From: Dastarcus helophoroides
Lineage: Eukaryota; Arthropoda; Insecta; Coleoptera; Bothrideridae
Assembly (NCBI GenBank): GCA_028583605.1
Contig: CM053337.1
Coordinates: forward strand, 11,744,634 to 11,808,633
Reading direction: 5' to 3'
Length of the DNA stretch: 64,000 bases
The notes beneath the pieces are model-generated. The model saw nothing but the letters and a program-made list of their open reading frames with translations, had not been told where the DNA came from and made no database searches. The position numbers and the translations under genes are program-made. Shown here piece by piece: positions 33,233 through 44,318 of this stretch (position 1 is its first letter; each line of letters begins with the position of its first letter).

Positions 33233-34243
33233 CAGTGAACGCTCTATATAAGCAATTCATGTGAACCAATTTCAATGAAAAAGTTTCTTATTGGGAAAAG
33301 TTGCTTATAGGGAACAAAGGACTATAAAAATACTTACCGCCTGGAAAATATTTTTACTTATTTGTTTTACTAACTTAACTGCGTAGAATTAATAAATTCA
33401 GTTTTATTTTGCAAAAGAAAACATATTATTATCATATAAGCGTAGTTATTAATTATATTAAAAAAAAATAATAAACAATCAAATGTTAATGAATCTGTGG
33501 CTTAGTACAGCACTAAGTGCCAAAAACAACAAAAAACAATTACATACATTTGTTCATGATAGCTTTTTCTCTTATTCTTTGTAACAAAAGAACCTCATTG
33601 CAGGGTAAGTCATTTTCTTGTGCCCATTCTATTACCAAATTAAAAGAATTTATAACATCATTGATGTTTTTATTGGAGTCATCCGACGTTTTTTTCATTT
33701 TCTTCAACAGGAGTAGTGTCACTTTCGTTTTGGATGCATATTCTTTTAAATTTTCTTTATTTTCTTTTACTCTACTTATTGTAGATTTAGCAACTTTATA
33801 TTCGTTACAAATGTCCTTTGTTTTCTTACCATTTTCAATGTCCTTTAAAATGAATAGTTTATCTTTTAAAGAAATTGAACGTCTTTTTTTTCTGATTCAT
33901 ATTTTATGGTTGAATTTAAAGCACAAAAATATTAATTAATTAATTTATTAATTAGCAGAAACTAACAGAATTCAAGTAACTATTTTATTTAACAGAAATT
34001 CACTTCAATACTGGCAGCACAAAACACAAACATATTCCAATAACAGAATTTTTTACAATTTGAGGTTATGTTGTTGTGAACAGCTGATTTTACTTCTAAA
34101 TTGACCTAAACTTAACTCAAAATTTAGCTTTAAAAAAATAAGTTGCTTATACAGAATAGTTGAACTAAAAAAAGTTGCTAGCATAGAGGTTGCATATAAA
34201 GAATGTTGCTTATAGAGAGGTTGTCTATATAGAGCGTTCACTG
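33233..34243 (-). mobile_element. Tigger-type element 3, internally deleted
   Basis: Ends CAGTGAACGCTCTATATA and TATAGAGCGTTCACTG, with flanking TA at 33231-33232 and 34244-34245. Only 1011 bp: it keeps a transposase N-terminus and both ends, so it is a non-autonomous derivative. GTTGCTTATA-type motifs repeat near both ends. Confidence 0.9.
33540..33900 (-). pseudogene. Tigger 3 transposase N-terminus
   Basis: From the ATG at 33900, with a one-base shift in an A-run, the HTH reads SISLKDKLFILKDIENGKK and then DICNEYKVAKSTISRVKENK. A segment to MNKCM follows, with LVIEWAQENDLPCN. The DDE catalytic domain is absent. It could at most bind ends. Confidence 0.75.
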
Positions 34244-34385
34244 TATATGGAATGTTTGGTTAAGAGTATTTGTAAAAATGTTTACCTATTAAAAAATTGT
34301 GATCTTTATTAACAATAGTAATAATAATAATCAGGGAGTTTCAAAATAAGGTGCTCATATTTAAGGAGCATAATCCTCGTGCAAT

Positions 34386-34883
34386 TTAAACAAAGCAACT
34401 TAAATGAAAACACTGTATACATATACATTTAAAACTAATCGGGAACAAGTGGAAAATACTGTGATACTCAAATAATAAATTATCACTTACTGTAACAACG
34501 ATGTTGTATCCACCTTTCAAATGCGGGTCATTTTTTATAGTATTTGGATTCAATTTCTTAAAAACAAATACAACTTTGGCATCACATCCTTTGTTCCTTA
34601 TTCGAGTGGGACATTTTTTAAATTCTGTGACTTTGTTGAACTCATTGTGATGACACTTAAACACTTTCTTGTACTCAAATTTTTTCAGTGATGGGTAAGT
34701 ATATTTAACAATCCAGTTTGTTGTTGTGCCAGTGCTAAAATTTCGAATCCAGTTGTCACACCATTCACTATTTGTCTTATTTGTATGGCGATTTTTGCTT
34801 CTTATAATAACACTATAGTTGTTACAACTAACGTAATTATAACTTTCAATTAGATCTTCGTTATGTATAATCGATTTCAACAA
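34386..34883 (-). pseudogene. Unassigned Cys/His protein fragment, possibly MULE/FLYWCH-like
   Basis: 165 open codons with no intact family assignment. The core WCDNWIRNFSTGTTTNWIVKYT, then KKVFKCHHNEFNKV, CPTRIRNKGCDAKVVFVFKKL and IKNDPHLKGGYNIVV, has the Cys-His-Cys pattern of WRKY-GCM1/FLYWCH-type fingers found at the N-terminus of MULE-like transposases and related insect proteins. The first 45 residues and the last 30 look unrelated to that core. No catalytic domain follows. Confidence 0.35.
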
Positions 34884-35172
34884 TGTTTATAATGTCAACA
34901 CACAATAATAATCATTATTGCAATAGAAATGGCGTGGAAAGTGAGCAGACTGAGCTTTTTTTTGTGTCGCGGTACGAGTTGGAGTAGAAATAGGCGCGTA
35001 TTGTTGTTTCATAACCTACTATGTTACAGAAAGATGTCGATCTGTATCGCGGTATGATTTGAAGTATACATAAGCGCGTTTCACATATACAAATCGTACT
35101 ACGATATACAATGATATTCATCTGCATAATGGTATAGAACGTAAATACGCGGTCCGGAACCGCTTTAATTGT
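34884..35172. repeat. Imperfect tandem units of about 78 bp
   Basis: GTGTCGCGGTACGAGTTGGAG near 34965 is echoed by TGTATCGCGGTATGATTTGAAG near 35042, each followed by ATA-GGCGCGT or AAGCGCGT. A third weak copy lies near 35120. No gene. Confidence 0.5.
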
Positions 35173-36504
35173 AAGTTACAGGGTCTTGAAAATTAGGAAA
35201 TAAATTGGTTTTTCCTTAAATGCTATGAAACCACTCGATTTTTTTTTTAAATTTTGGTAGATACTAACTAGGCATAAATCTGCACTTTTTTATAGAAATT
35301 CTTCCATCAGTGGCGTCCGTGCTAATATGTCATTGAGTATTCTTAACGAAAAAAATGGTGCGTCACTGCTTTTTCAAATTAAGTACAAATTTCATAAACA
35401 GCCTTTATTTCTTGGTAAAAAGGCTGGGTAAGGTACACCTAATGGAGTAAGTTTGCTTAAATTGAACCCCTTAAAGTTTTTTAAAAATTTAAGAACATAA
35501 AAAAAATTAAGCGGTTCAATTTAGGAGGCGGTTTACTTTAGGCTATCGAACCCTATATTGCAGCTGCACATGCCTTTTCGTTTCCGACTCACGTTTATTG
35601 CCTCCAAGGGGTACAATTTAAAAAATGGAACAGTTTGGGGTACCTTACCCAATTTCTTAAACTCTTCTATCTGTATAAAATAGCTAAATTAATATGTTAC
35701 GCCACAGATTTTTCTTTAAATAAGCACCATTTGCATAAACATCCTTCACTCGTTGGTAAAAATGCCCCGTCAACTTTTTTTTGCGTAACGAACGGTTTTC
35801 GATTAACATGTCTTTGAATATTTTTAATTCATTAAAAGTATAAGATAATAAAAATATATCGCGTCATTGTTTTTTTTTATTCAAAATAAATGTGGTTTTT
35901 AGTAAGACTGTTTATTTTTAGTAAAAATTCGACCTTAACCTTTTTCACCCGACCAACGATCTCTAAGTAAAAAAATGAAATGCATTTCTTTGCATTTCAA
36001 TGGGAGTTTTATTCTTTTCCACAAATTTAATGCCTTTATTTTAAGACAACCGTGATCATTAGTGTTTCTTTATGAAAATTTATGTTAATATGTAAGTTAT
36101 ATTTATATGTTTTTGGGATATAACTATTTTTAATAATTAATAAAACCATAATACGAAATAAGTAAACATAGTTTTTAAAGTTAAATAATTGTTTTAACCG
36201 AAAACCGTTCGTCAGACGAATAAAAATTTAAGGGAGCATTTTTACCAACAAATGAAGGTTATTAATGAAATTGGTACTTAATTTCAAAAAAAGCAGTGAC
36301 GTGCTATTTTTTTTTTGTTAAGAATAGTCAGAGACAAATTAGCATGAACGCCACTGATGGAAGAAAAGCAAATATTTTTTCAGCAAAAAGTGTGTTTTTA
36401 ATCTTAATGTAGTACCAACCAAAATTTAAAAAAATATTTCGAGTGGTTTTATAGTATTTAAGTAAAAACCAAATTTTTTCTTAACTTTCAAGATCCTGTA
36501 ACTT
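35173..36504. mobile_element. Foldback-like element 1 with long inverted repeats
   Basis: 35173-35440 and the reverse complement of about 36240-36504 match over most of their length: AAGTTACAGGGTCTTGAAA against AAGTTACAGGATCTTGAAA, CCATCAGTGGCGT, CGTCACTGCTTTTT. The middle (35640-35930) holds another partial copy of the same sequence (GTTGGTAAAAATGCCCCGTC, AACGAACGGTTTTCG). No coding capacity. It borders the Crypton remnant. Confidence 0.75.
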
Positions 36505-36509
36505 TGTTC

Positions 36510-37450
36510 AAATGTGTGGATATATTTTCTTTTGCATCTGGCAATTTTAAAAATTCAGCAATTACTTTGAGTTGATTACCAATTTTGCTGACCCCAACTA
36601 TTTGTTTTGTGCATTTACCCTTTTGGTAATTTACAAAAAATTGTTCAACATTAGGAGGTCTAAGCTGCATATAATTTTTGTATAATTCATAAATTTTACC
36701 AGGAATTTTGAATGCGCTATCTGTTTGGGTTTTTGTATCTATTAATTTGACTTGTGATTCATTTTTCAGAGCCCTTATATGGTTTAAGTTTAAATTTTTT
36801 AATTTCTCGCGACAGCATTTATAAGAAATGCCAAAAATTAATACTACCTAAAATGTTACAAAAATATTACACATTTAATAAATATTTATAGAAAAAAGAA
36901 GTGCCGAGTACGCGGTGGGTTTCGAACCGTGGACTTTGACGTAGGTAATTGTTTAAACATGAAATAACTTTTTCGTATTTGCTTCGTTATTTAAATTTTA
37001 ATAAACATATTTCATATTACCAAGTTACCTTTGTAAATAAATATTGCCCAATTGGGGCTTCTAGTAAATTTTTTTTATTTCATCAGTTGTTAAAATTTTG
37101 GACTTTTTAGACTTGTAGCCCGTCGATTGTAACTTCAGAAACGATTTTAACTTGGGATATTTCGAAATGTCAATGTTGATTTTAACATTAAACATTGTTT
37201 TCAACATCGAATACCTTGTCCAAAGTGTTGATGGTTTCAATTCGACTGATAACCTTTTCATGTAAGTAGTTACAACATTTTCCGATAATTTTTTTGTGCT
37301 GTGGGTTAATGACCACGCCATAAATTTCTCTTAGCAAAATTCATATTTTTCCTTTGATTTTTGGGGTAATAGGGCGTTGTATGTCTGATTTGCTTGTTCT
37401 CTAATATCAGGTGGTAAAAAATTTATAGACTATTCAATAGAATTACTCAT
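36510..37450 (-). pseudogene. Crypton-type tyrosine recombinase
   Basis: KIAA1958/Crypton-like. ATG at 37450 (MSNSIE, then TAG). N-terminal part: INFLPPDIREQANQTYN, a TAA, then MAWSLTHSTKKLSENVVTTYM and the core-binding region LKPSTLWTRYSMLKTMFNVK and STGYKSKKSKILTTDEI. After a one-base shift in an A-run the frame reads EAPIGQYLFTK. A 181-bp GT-AG gap follows, then VVLIFGISYKCCREKL (catalytic Arg region), YMQLRPPNV, FFVNYQKGKCTKQIVGVSKIG and LKLPDAKE. The foldback element replaces the His-Arg-Tyr end. Cryptons integrate through a tyrosine recombinase rather than a DDE enzyme. Confidence 0.72.
36848..37028 (-). other. Intron-like insert in the Crypton, with a B-box-like string
   Basis: Begins GTAACTTGG and ends ACATTTTAG exactly between two parts of a conserved protein segment, so it behaves as a GT-AG intron. 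It contains GGTTCGAAACC on the minus strand, matching the polymerase III B box, so a tRNA-derived short insertion is the alternative. Confidence 0.55.
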
Positions 37451-37857
37451 TTTCTTTATGCTGTTAACGAAATGCGCTAATTAGTCAACTTAAGCTCTAG
37501 ATTTATATTTAAAACTGACATTTGTTTCCTTAATGTAAGTTGTGCTGTGAGTGGTCCATTTCATATCCACACTAGTGTAAGCAGGAAAATACTTGTCTAA
37601 TATTAATTATTAGTAGAAGGGCTTCTGAGACTCATCCATGTAAATGTGGGATACTGATGAAAACGATTTTTTTTCTGATTTTTAAATAAACTTAAATGTA
37701 TTTAAATCAATCCTGTGTCCTGTATTTGAGTATTCAAGTCGATTACAATCAGTTTTAGTAAATTATACGCAATCAAAGTCTCTCCGGACCTGAAAGGTCC
37801 GTCTTATACATTCTAGGGTTAAGCAACATTTAGCCCTTAAACCAATAAATTCTTTAA
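37451..37857. other. Crypton upstream region, nothing recognised
   Basis: AT-rich sequence between the Crypton ATG and the TTAA target of piggyBac B. No credible coding frame. Confidence 0.5.
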
Positions 37858-37999
37858 CACGTTAATCGCCACGATAATATCAGAAAAATTTTCACATGGG
37901 CCATGGTAACTTTATTAGATAATTTAGTTAAAAATGTATCAAGGAAACTTAATGTATCACAGAAAATTTTTTTTTTGCCAAAATTCCCGGAAAAACACT

Positions 38000-38100
38000 A
38001 TTTTTTATGTCACACATATATGACTGACATGGCCCTACATTAAAACTTTTTTCTCGACAAGCTGTGTCAGTCTTATATGTCTGACGTATTCAAACAAGAT
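38000..38100. repeat. piggyBac B left subterminal motif copies
   Basis: CACATATATGACTGACATGGC near 38006, and the opposite-orientation CAGTCTTATATGTCTGACG near 38067. They match motifs near 40247 and 40293 at the other end. Likely transposase contact sites. Confidence 0.55.
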
Positions 38101-38291
38101 ACGACAAGATACAACAAGTATTAACCTGTTGTTTTGAACACAGCGTTGAACGCATTGTGTAGGAATCAGTGGTACGTGTAGCATTTACCGAATAACACCT
38201 TGTTACTGTGACTATTTCTTTATAAATAAAATAAAATAAAGTAATATAAATATAAATAATATTTATAATAATTTGTAAATATCTACAAATA

Positions 38292-40037
38292 ATGGCAAAA
38301 CGAAAGTTTCTAAGTGAAAGTGAATTGAAAGAGATTGCTGAAAATGTAAACATATCTGATGAAGAGCACGAAGACTATAGTTCAGCTGATTCAATAAATG
38401 ATCCAATTTATAGTCCTTCGTTGAATGCAGATGAAGAAAATCTTCAACAATTTCTTCAAGGTTTAGAGTCAGAAGAAACTACAGAAAATATTGAAAATGA
38501 CGAAATACTCGAGTGTGAATTTTATGAGTTAAGTGATGTTCAATGGAATGCTTGTGAAGGTAGACATAAATGTTTTGATTTCATAGGAAAATCAGGTTTA
38601 CAATTAGATTTGCCAAAAAATATTTCTGCTTTTGATACATTTATGTTATTTTTTGATGAAGAGGTTATAAATCTCATTATTACTGAAACTAATATATATG
38701 CTGAATAAACAATTCAGAGTACTCGAACATCTCGACACAATCGTCTAAATAAATGGCATCCAACTAACTCTGAAGAAATAAGAAAGTTTTTCGGCCTTTT
38801 TATGTGGATGGGATTAGTGCGAATGGGAAATATAACTTCTTATTGGTCAAACAAAGATATTTACAAAAATAGCAGAGCCCCAAGCATCATGTCTCGAAAC
38901 AGATTTGAAATATTATTACGCCTCTTACATTTTTCAAATAATGAAAATGCTATTCCTGGTGACAGATTGGCAAAAATTAAACCGCTGCTAGATTTACTTG
39001 AAGCTAAGTATAAAAAAGTGTTTGTTCCTGGTGAAAATTATGTTATTGATGAAACTCTTGTTCCTTGGAGAGGCAGGCTTGTTTTCCGCCAATATATACC
39101 TAATAAGGCGCATAAGTATGGAATTAAACTTTTTAAGTTATGTACTTCAGAAGGATATACGTGGGCAAGCAAAATCTATTCTGGAAAATCTGAGATTTAT
39201 AATAAAAATAACGGCTTAGCAGGAAAATTATGTGAGGATCTTTTACAGGGGCTTCTAAATGAAGGTAGAACATTGTACGTAGACAATTTCTATACCAGCT
39301 ACCCGCTAGTATTGGACTTTCTTTGTCAGAAGACGCATGTTGTGGGCACTGTAAGAGCAAATAAGAAGTTTATGCCAAAGGAAGTTATGAACGCAAATTT
39401 GAAGAAAGGAGAAATGATAGCGAGAGAAGATAAGAATGGTATTGTAGTACTTAACTGGCTAGATACCCGATATGTTAGAGTACTGACAACAAAACATGCT
39501 CCTGAAATGGTGGATATAAACGCAAATTCTGCTAGCACAAGTCGACAAAAAAATAAACAAAAACCACTCCCAATTTGTGAATATAACAAAGGTAAAGCAG
39601 GGATAGATATTTCTGATCAAATGGGTTTCTATGCAACTACTCTAAGAAAAGAAATAAAATGTTACCGGAAGTTAGCAATAGAATATGTTCTTGGAATATC
39701 AGTAGTAAATGCTTATATAATATATAAAATCAATAATAAAAGCAACATAGGGATTAGACAATTTCGGGAAAATTTGGTCACTGAAATGCTTAGCTTAAGC
39801 TCGGACAAAACTAAAAACCCAAAAATTTCAACTCATACGCTAAACATAATGTATACTGCTGAAAAAAAGATAATAAGAAGAATGTGCACTGGATGTTACG
39901 CTCAAATAAAAGAAGCAGAAGGTCGAGATGCAGCAAGAAAAAAAGGAAAAAAAGTTTCAACGTATTGCTTAGACTGCGAACAACGGCCCTTTTTTTGCAT
40001 AGAATGTTTTGGACAGCATATAAATGAATATAATTAA
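38292..40037 (+). pseudogene. piggyBac transposase, single nonsense codon
   Basis: 581 codons in one frame from the ATG at 38292 (MAKRKFLSESELKE), with one TAA at 38706-38708 after ETNIYAE; downstream reading continues in the same frame. Acidic N-terminus to about residue 90. The DDD catalytic residues are intact: YVIDETLVPWRGRL, LYVDNFYTSYPL and GKAGIDISDQMGFY. The C-terminal cysteine-rich zinc domain is complete (CTGCYAQIKEAEG, CLDCEQRPFFCIECFGQH). Full length for the family. An ATG soon after the stop (38802) still leaves all three catalytic residues in a 411-codon frame. Confidence 0.93.
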
Positions 40038-40246
40038 TTATATCAAAATAAAAATTATTAAAATGTATTTTTTCAACTGAAACAATATACCATTATATAA
40101 CTATGTTTATTTCATTTTATTGTTTGTAGTAAGCCAAGAAATTTTCAGGTTTTGTTTCTGATAGGCCAAGCTTTCGAAACATAATGCAAATGTATCGTTT
40201 GCGTCGGACATCTGTGATTGACGTGGCCTTCTACCAAATCGCGTAC

Positions 40247-40266
40247 GTCAGACATATATGTCTGAC
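40247..40266. repeat. Perfect 20-bp palindrome, piggyBac B right subterminal
   Basis: GTCAGACATATATGTCTGAC reads the same on both strands. A related half-site lies at about 40293-40312. Both are inside the right end of piggyBac B. Confidence 0.85.
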
Positions 40267-40395
40267 ATGGCTCATGTAGAACTTCTTAGCATCAGACACA
40301 TATGACTGACATGGCGATTAACGTGTTAAATATGTTTCCATTATTTTCGTCGTTCATGAGTAGAAGAATCTTTTTTTATTAAGCAAGCGTATGCT

Positions 40396-42790
40396 CTAGG
40401 CATTATCAGGAGAATAATCGGAAGTATCAAATTTTAAAGAAACTTTATCTTTAATATGTCTATAGAAGTCTTTAGTTCTTATTATATCTGTATCCATGTC
40501 ATTTAATTTTAAACATTCCCCATACTTGAGTTTCCCACATTTACAGTGAAAATCGTAGTATAGTAGTGTTTCGATAATTCGAATACGCAAAAGCCTAAGT
40601 AATATGAGTTTATTGCAGTAAACATGCGTGCGATTCAATTGTATTGTAACCATGTTGCCTGTAAACTGACCTAGGCTGTGAAAATTTGGATTTGCAATAA
40701 ACGCTCTCTCACCTTGATGCCTGATTTCTAGGTTTTCCCATTCAGTGCATATTTTTACATATTTTCTCTTATCACCATTTTCCATAGTCGGCATTATTGA
40801 ACAATTTAAAAAAACTTTTTTCAAATTGATTCTTGGTAAGCTTATGATAAAGTGTATTCAAGTCGATGAATTTCTTCAGCCAACATGATTGCTTAAATTG
40901 AAGTATTCGATAAATCTATGTAATCTTTAGCCAGTGTGCTAAACAATGCAGAAGATTTCTAGAGTGAATTATGGGGGAGAGGGGGGGATTTTGTTCTTTC
41001 AACAAAAAGGTAAATCGTTGTGAAGGTCGTGTAAATGTGGCGGGTATTCAAGATCTACTTTGAAAAAGTATCCTACATCTGATGTAGGAGAAATATCTGC
41101 AACATTTACCGAATTCACATCATTCACCCATTTAAAATCGGAACAATGAGAATGTTGAGACATTGCCCAACCGTACAAATTATTTGCATCCAAGTGGACA
41201 ATGTACTGCGAATCTTTTTCTCTGTCCTGATTTGTTATTTGCTAGTGCAAGCGTCTGTATGCTTTGGGTAATGCCTCACCTAACCCACTTTATACACTGA
41301 TGCATGTCATAGTAGGTCAACAATTCCAACTCAACTTTATATTTGAGCATTGTCCGCCAAGCAAGACTTGGAGCTGTGTAAAAATGACAAGGATCCAGAT
41401 TATATATATTGTAACAAATTTTGCGAAAGTTCAAAAACATCAGTCAATGATAGGACATCGGTCTTTAAATATAACTCTAAATCTTGCCAAATATTTCCAG
41501 TTCTAAATTTTTCCCATATAATTTTGGCGTGATCGTAATCCTCGTCTGAAAATGCTTTTTTCACAAGCCTGCTATAAAATTTATTCCGGATAGGAAGCGA
41601 GTTTCCTCCAACGTATGCCAGGAATCTATATATTCATAAGGCAAACGACTTTTTTTTCATCAACTCGAATTATTCCTCATTTGCAAATAACCCTTTGACT
41701 GTTTCTAACTGAGTGAGAGACAAATTATTGGCCAAGGTTTCTAAATTCGCCTGCATAAAGCGAGCCGAATCTACAAAACTTAATTCCATTGTGTGTCACA
41801 AATTTTTTGAAAGAATCCTGTCCTTTGTAAGTTTTAAATCTATCTAAATTCGAGTCATATCCACACTTGCTGTAATATGAAAATGCACAAGGGATGTGTT
41901 TTTGGATTGTATTAGTATACATTTTGTTCGGATGCGCAGTGCAGGTATCTACCTTCTGCAGCAGATCTTCAAAACTTGCATGTACAACAAAAAGGTACAT
42001 TCAATTGTTTATCACACGTTTCAAATATTTAATTTCTTTTCTTTGGTGTGGGCATCTCAGTTAGGACCTTATTGCACTTCAACTTGTAAACTTCAAATGT
42101 TTCTTGTGTGGTAAAATGTAACAAGCATTTGTTGCAAATACAAATTTGCAGCTCGCTCCGTGTAATTTGTCTCTAAATTAGACGTGACAAATTTTTTATC
42201 CACACATAATGGCTTGTGTTGTTGGGACCTTGTAACAGAAGCAAATTGACGTGAACATCCCTTTCCTTCTGACTTTGATAATAAGATCCCACAACTCTAC
42301 TCCGAAAACGTTAACACTCGTACTGGTTTTGTTCCTAAAATATTCTTATGTCATTTAACTTAAAGAGGAAAAATTAAATCGGTAAAATCAAGTAATCGTC
42401 CATTTGCCAGCGTAATTGAATGTCTGCCACAGAATGTGAGAAGGGCAGTTCTGGCTGTCTGCTTACAGGATGCAGTGCCGATATTGTCCATTTAAAGTCA
42501 TAATTGTCCTTGTTAAAAACATTAATGCAAACTTTTTTTTGTTATCAGAGTTTGCGGTAGGCAAATATAAATCCTCCCTTAAATATAACATATTCACTTA
42601 TGTTCACCTCCAAATGAATAATGGCAAATAAAGTCTACCCGTTGACCCGTTCCTGTAAGTCATCCATCTTTGCCATAACCCTGTCGACCATATTTTGAAA
42701 TGAGCTCTCGAGGTCTCTGTCATTTCAATAAATGAGCATTTTGGTACTAAATGATTTTACGGAAACTTCCACATCGTTCTATTTAGGATT
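40396..42790 (-). pseudogene. Maverick/Polinton-type protein-primed DNA polymerase B, decayed
   Basis: DNA_pol_B_2-like coding debris in minus-strand order. 42790-42480: DLESSFQNMVDRVMAKMDDL, IHLEVNISEYV, VFNKDNYDFKWTISAL. 42000-41725: IQKHIPCAFSYYSKCGYD and GQDSFKKFV. 41520-41200: exonuclease/linker traces. 41193-40999: the polymerase A-like motif MDANNLYGWAMSQ and VDLEYPPHLHDLHND. 40824-40396: FIANPNFHSLG, the catalytic-type MDTDI and LKFDTSDYSPDNA. Many stops and frameshifts. Such genes occur in Mavericks and in related adintovirus-like insertions; the integrase and capsid genes that would separate these are not in the window. Confidence 0.72.
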
Positions 42791-43358
42791 TTTATGTACT
42801 CCGCACTACTGAAGCACTATTGGTAAATAAAAATTATGTGGAAGGAGTGGATGAAAATAAAAATTTTCCATTGTGTCGAATTTCTAAATTACTTTAGAAA
42901 TCTATAAGACTAAATAAGTGTTTAATGTTTTATAGTTTAATAGCAATAATTATTCTTTTTGATTGTCCAATAAATTTATTTTTGCCTTGTGCTCTTCCTC
43001 CTTTTGCTGAATTTTTAATTAAAAAATAAATTCTGTTTAAAATTGTATTAACAGTTTTTAAGTTCGACCCCATCGAAATAGCTTAGGTTCAAAAATTTTT
43101 CTGTTATATCTTATTAAAAGTACTAGCTTAAACCTTAATTTTGAATCTATTCCACATAAAATTGTTTTTGAAATAAAAATTGAATTTTAACTCCATTTTT
43201 AGAGGACAATATATGCGCAATGAAGGTTCAAATTAAAAAAATATACAAGGTGATTCTAAAATTAGTACCATAAATTTAGGATCGTATTTTAGAGCCCAAA
43301 ATAAGACGAAAAGTCTATATACATATATGTCGTAAAACGCTTCGTTTCCGAGTTACAG
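42791..43358. other. AT-rich spacer
   Basis: No coding or repeat structure recognised, except a TACAAGGTGATTCTAAAATTAG-like string near 43247 that resembles a MITE end. Confidence 0.4.
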
Positions 43359-44318
43359 GGCGTGGAAAGTTACTTCCTGATTATAGTTTTTTATTAATAG
43401 TTGCGAAACATGTACAGATAATTGAATCAAATTTGGCACAACTCCATATCCTTTCGTGCCCTTTCCAAAAATCTAGAATTAATTAACACAACTTAACGAG
43501 TGGCGGGTGTAACGAGGGGAGGGGGGTGCTTAAAACGTGCCTTATTTATTTTGTGTGCACTTTTGTGGCAATTTTTTAACAAAAATATAAATTACAAACA
43601 TTTTTACATAAAAAAGGTACTCTTACAGAAATTCGATATTGTCAGCGGTTTTCGACTAAAATGCATTTTTATATTTCGATGCATTCAAAGCCCTTGCCCA
43701 TAAATATGGAATGTAACACTTAGTTGCCATTAAAATGAAAGAAAATAAATTGTATTGACCTTTCCATGTTTTCTTGTCACCAGTGGCCACTTTAAGCAAT
43801 TTCTGTAAATAAAAGCTAATGTTTTTAAATTTGTTATTTATTAATATTTACAAAACATTTTTCTTATCTAATTATTAGTTAAAAATATTTTTTTTTTGTA
43901 AAGTACATTTTAGGTGATAAACATATCATAGGTTTCTTTCATTTTAAGCCAACTTTATGTTACATCCGAGATTTTTGGGGGAGTGTTTTTAATGCTTCGA
44001 GATATAAAAATGCATTTTACTTGAAAAGGGCTGACAATGTCGAGTTTCAGTAGGATCACCTTTTTTACGTAAAAAAGTTTATAGTTTATGATTTTGTTAC
44101 GAAACTAACACAAAAGTGCACGCAAAATAAATAAGGCACATTTTAAGCACTGCCTCCTCGATATACCCGCCACTGGTTAAGTTCTGTTAATTAATTCCTA
44201 GATTTTTTGAAAGAACACGAAATGGTATAAAGTTGTGCCAAATTTCATTTAAATATCTTTACATGTTTCGCAACTATTAATTAAAAACTATTGGCGATTC
44301 AAATTAAAAGTTCACGCC
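43359..44318. mobile_element. Foldback-like element 2 with long inverted repeats
   Basis: 43359-43725 and the reverse complement of about 43940-44318 are similar along almost their full length: ATTAATAGTTGCGAAACATGTA, GGCACAACT, GTGCCTTATTTATTTTG, AATGCATTTTTATAT. No protein. Arms of about 350 bp flank a short AT-rich centre near 43740-43920. Confidence 0.8.

Larger units (their letters stand above)
37858..40325 (+). mobile_element. piggyBac element B
   Basis: Perfect terminal repeats CACGTTAATCGCCA and TGGCGATTAACGTG, with TTAA at 37854-37857 and 40326-40329. Length is 2468 bp. Both ends carry copies of a CATATATGNCTGACATGGC-like subterminal motif. The transposase has a single lesion. Confidence 0.95.
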
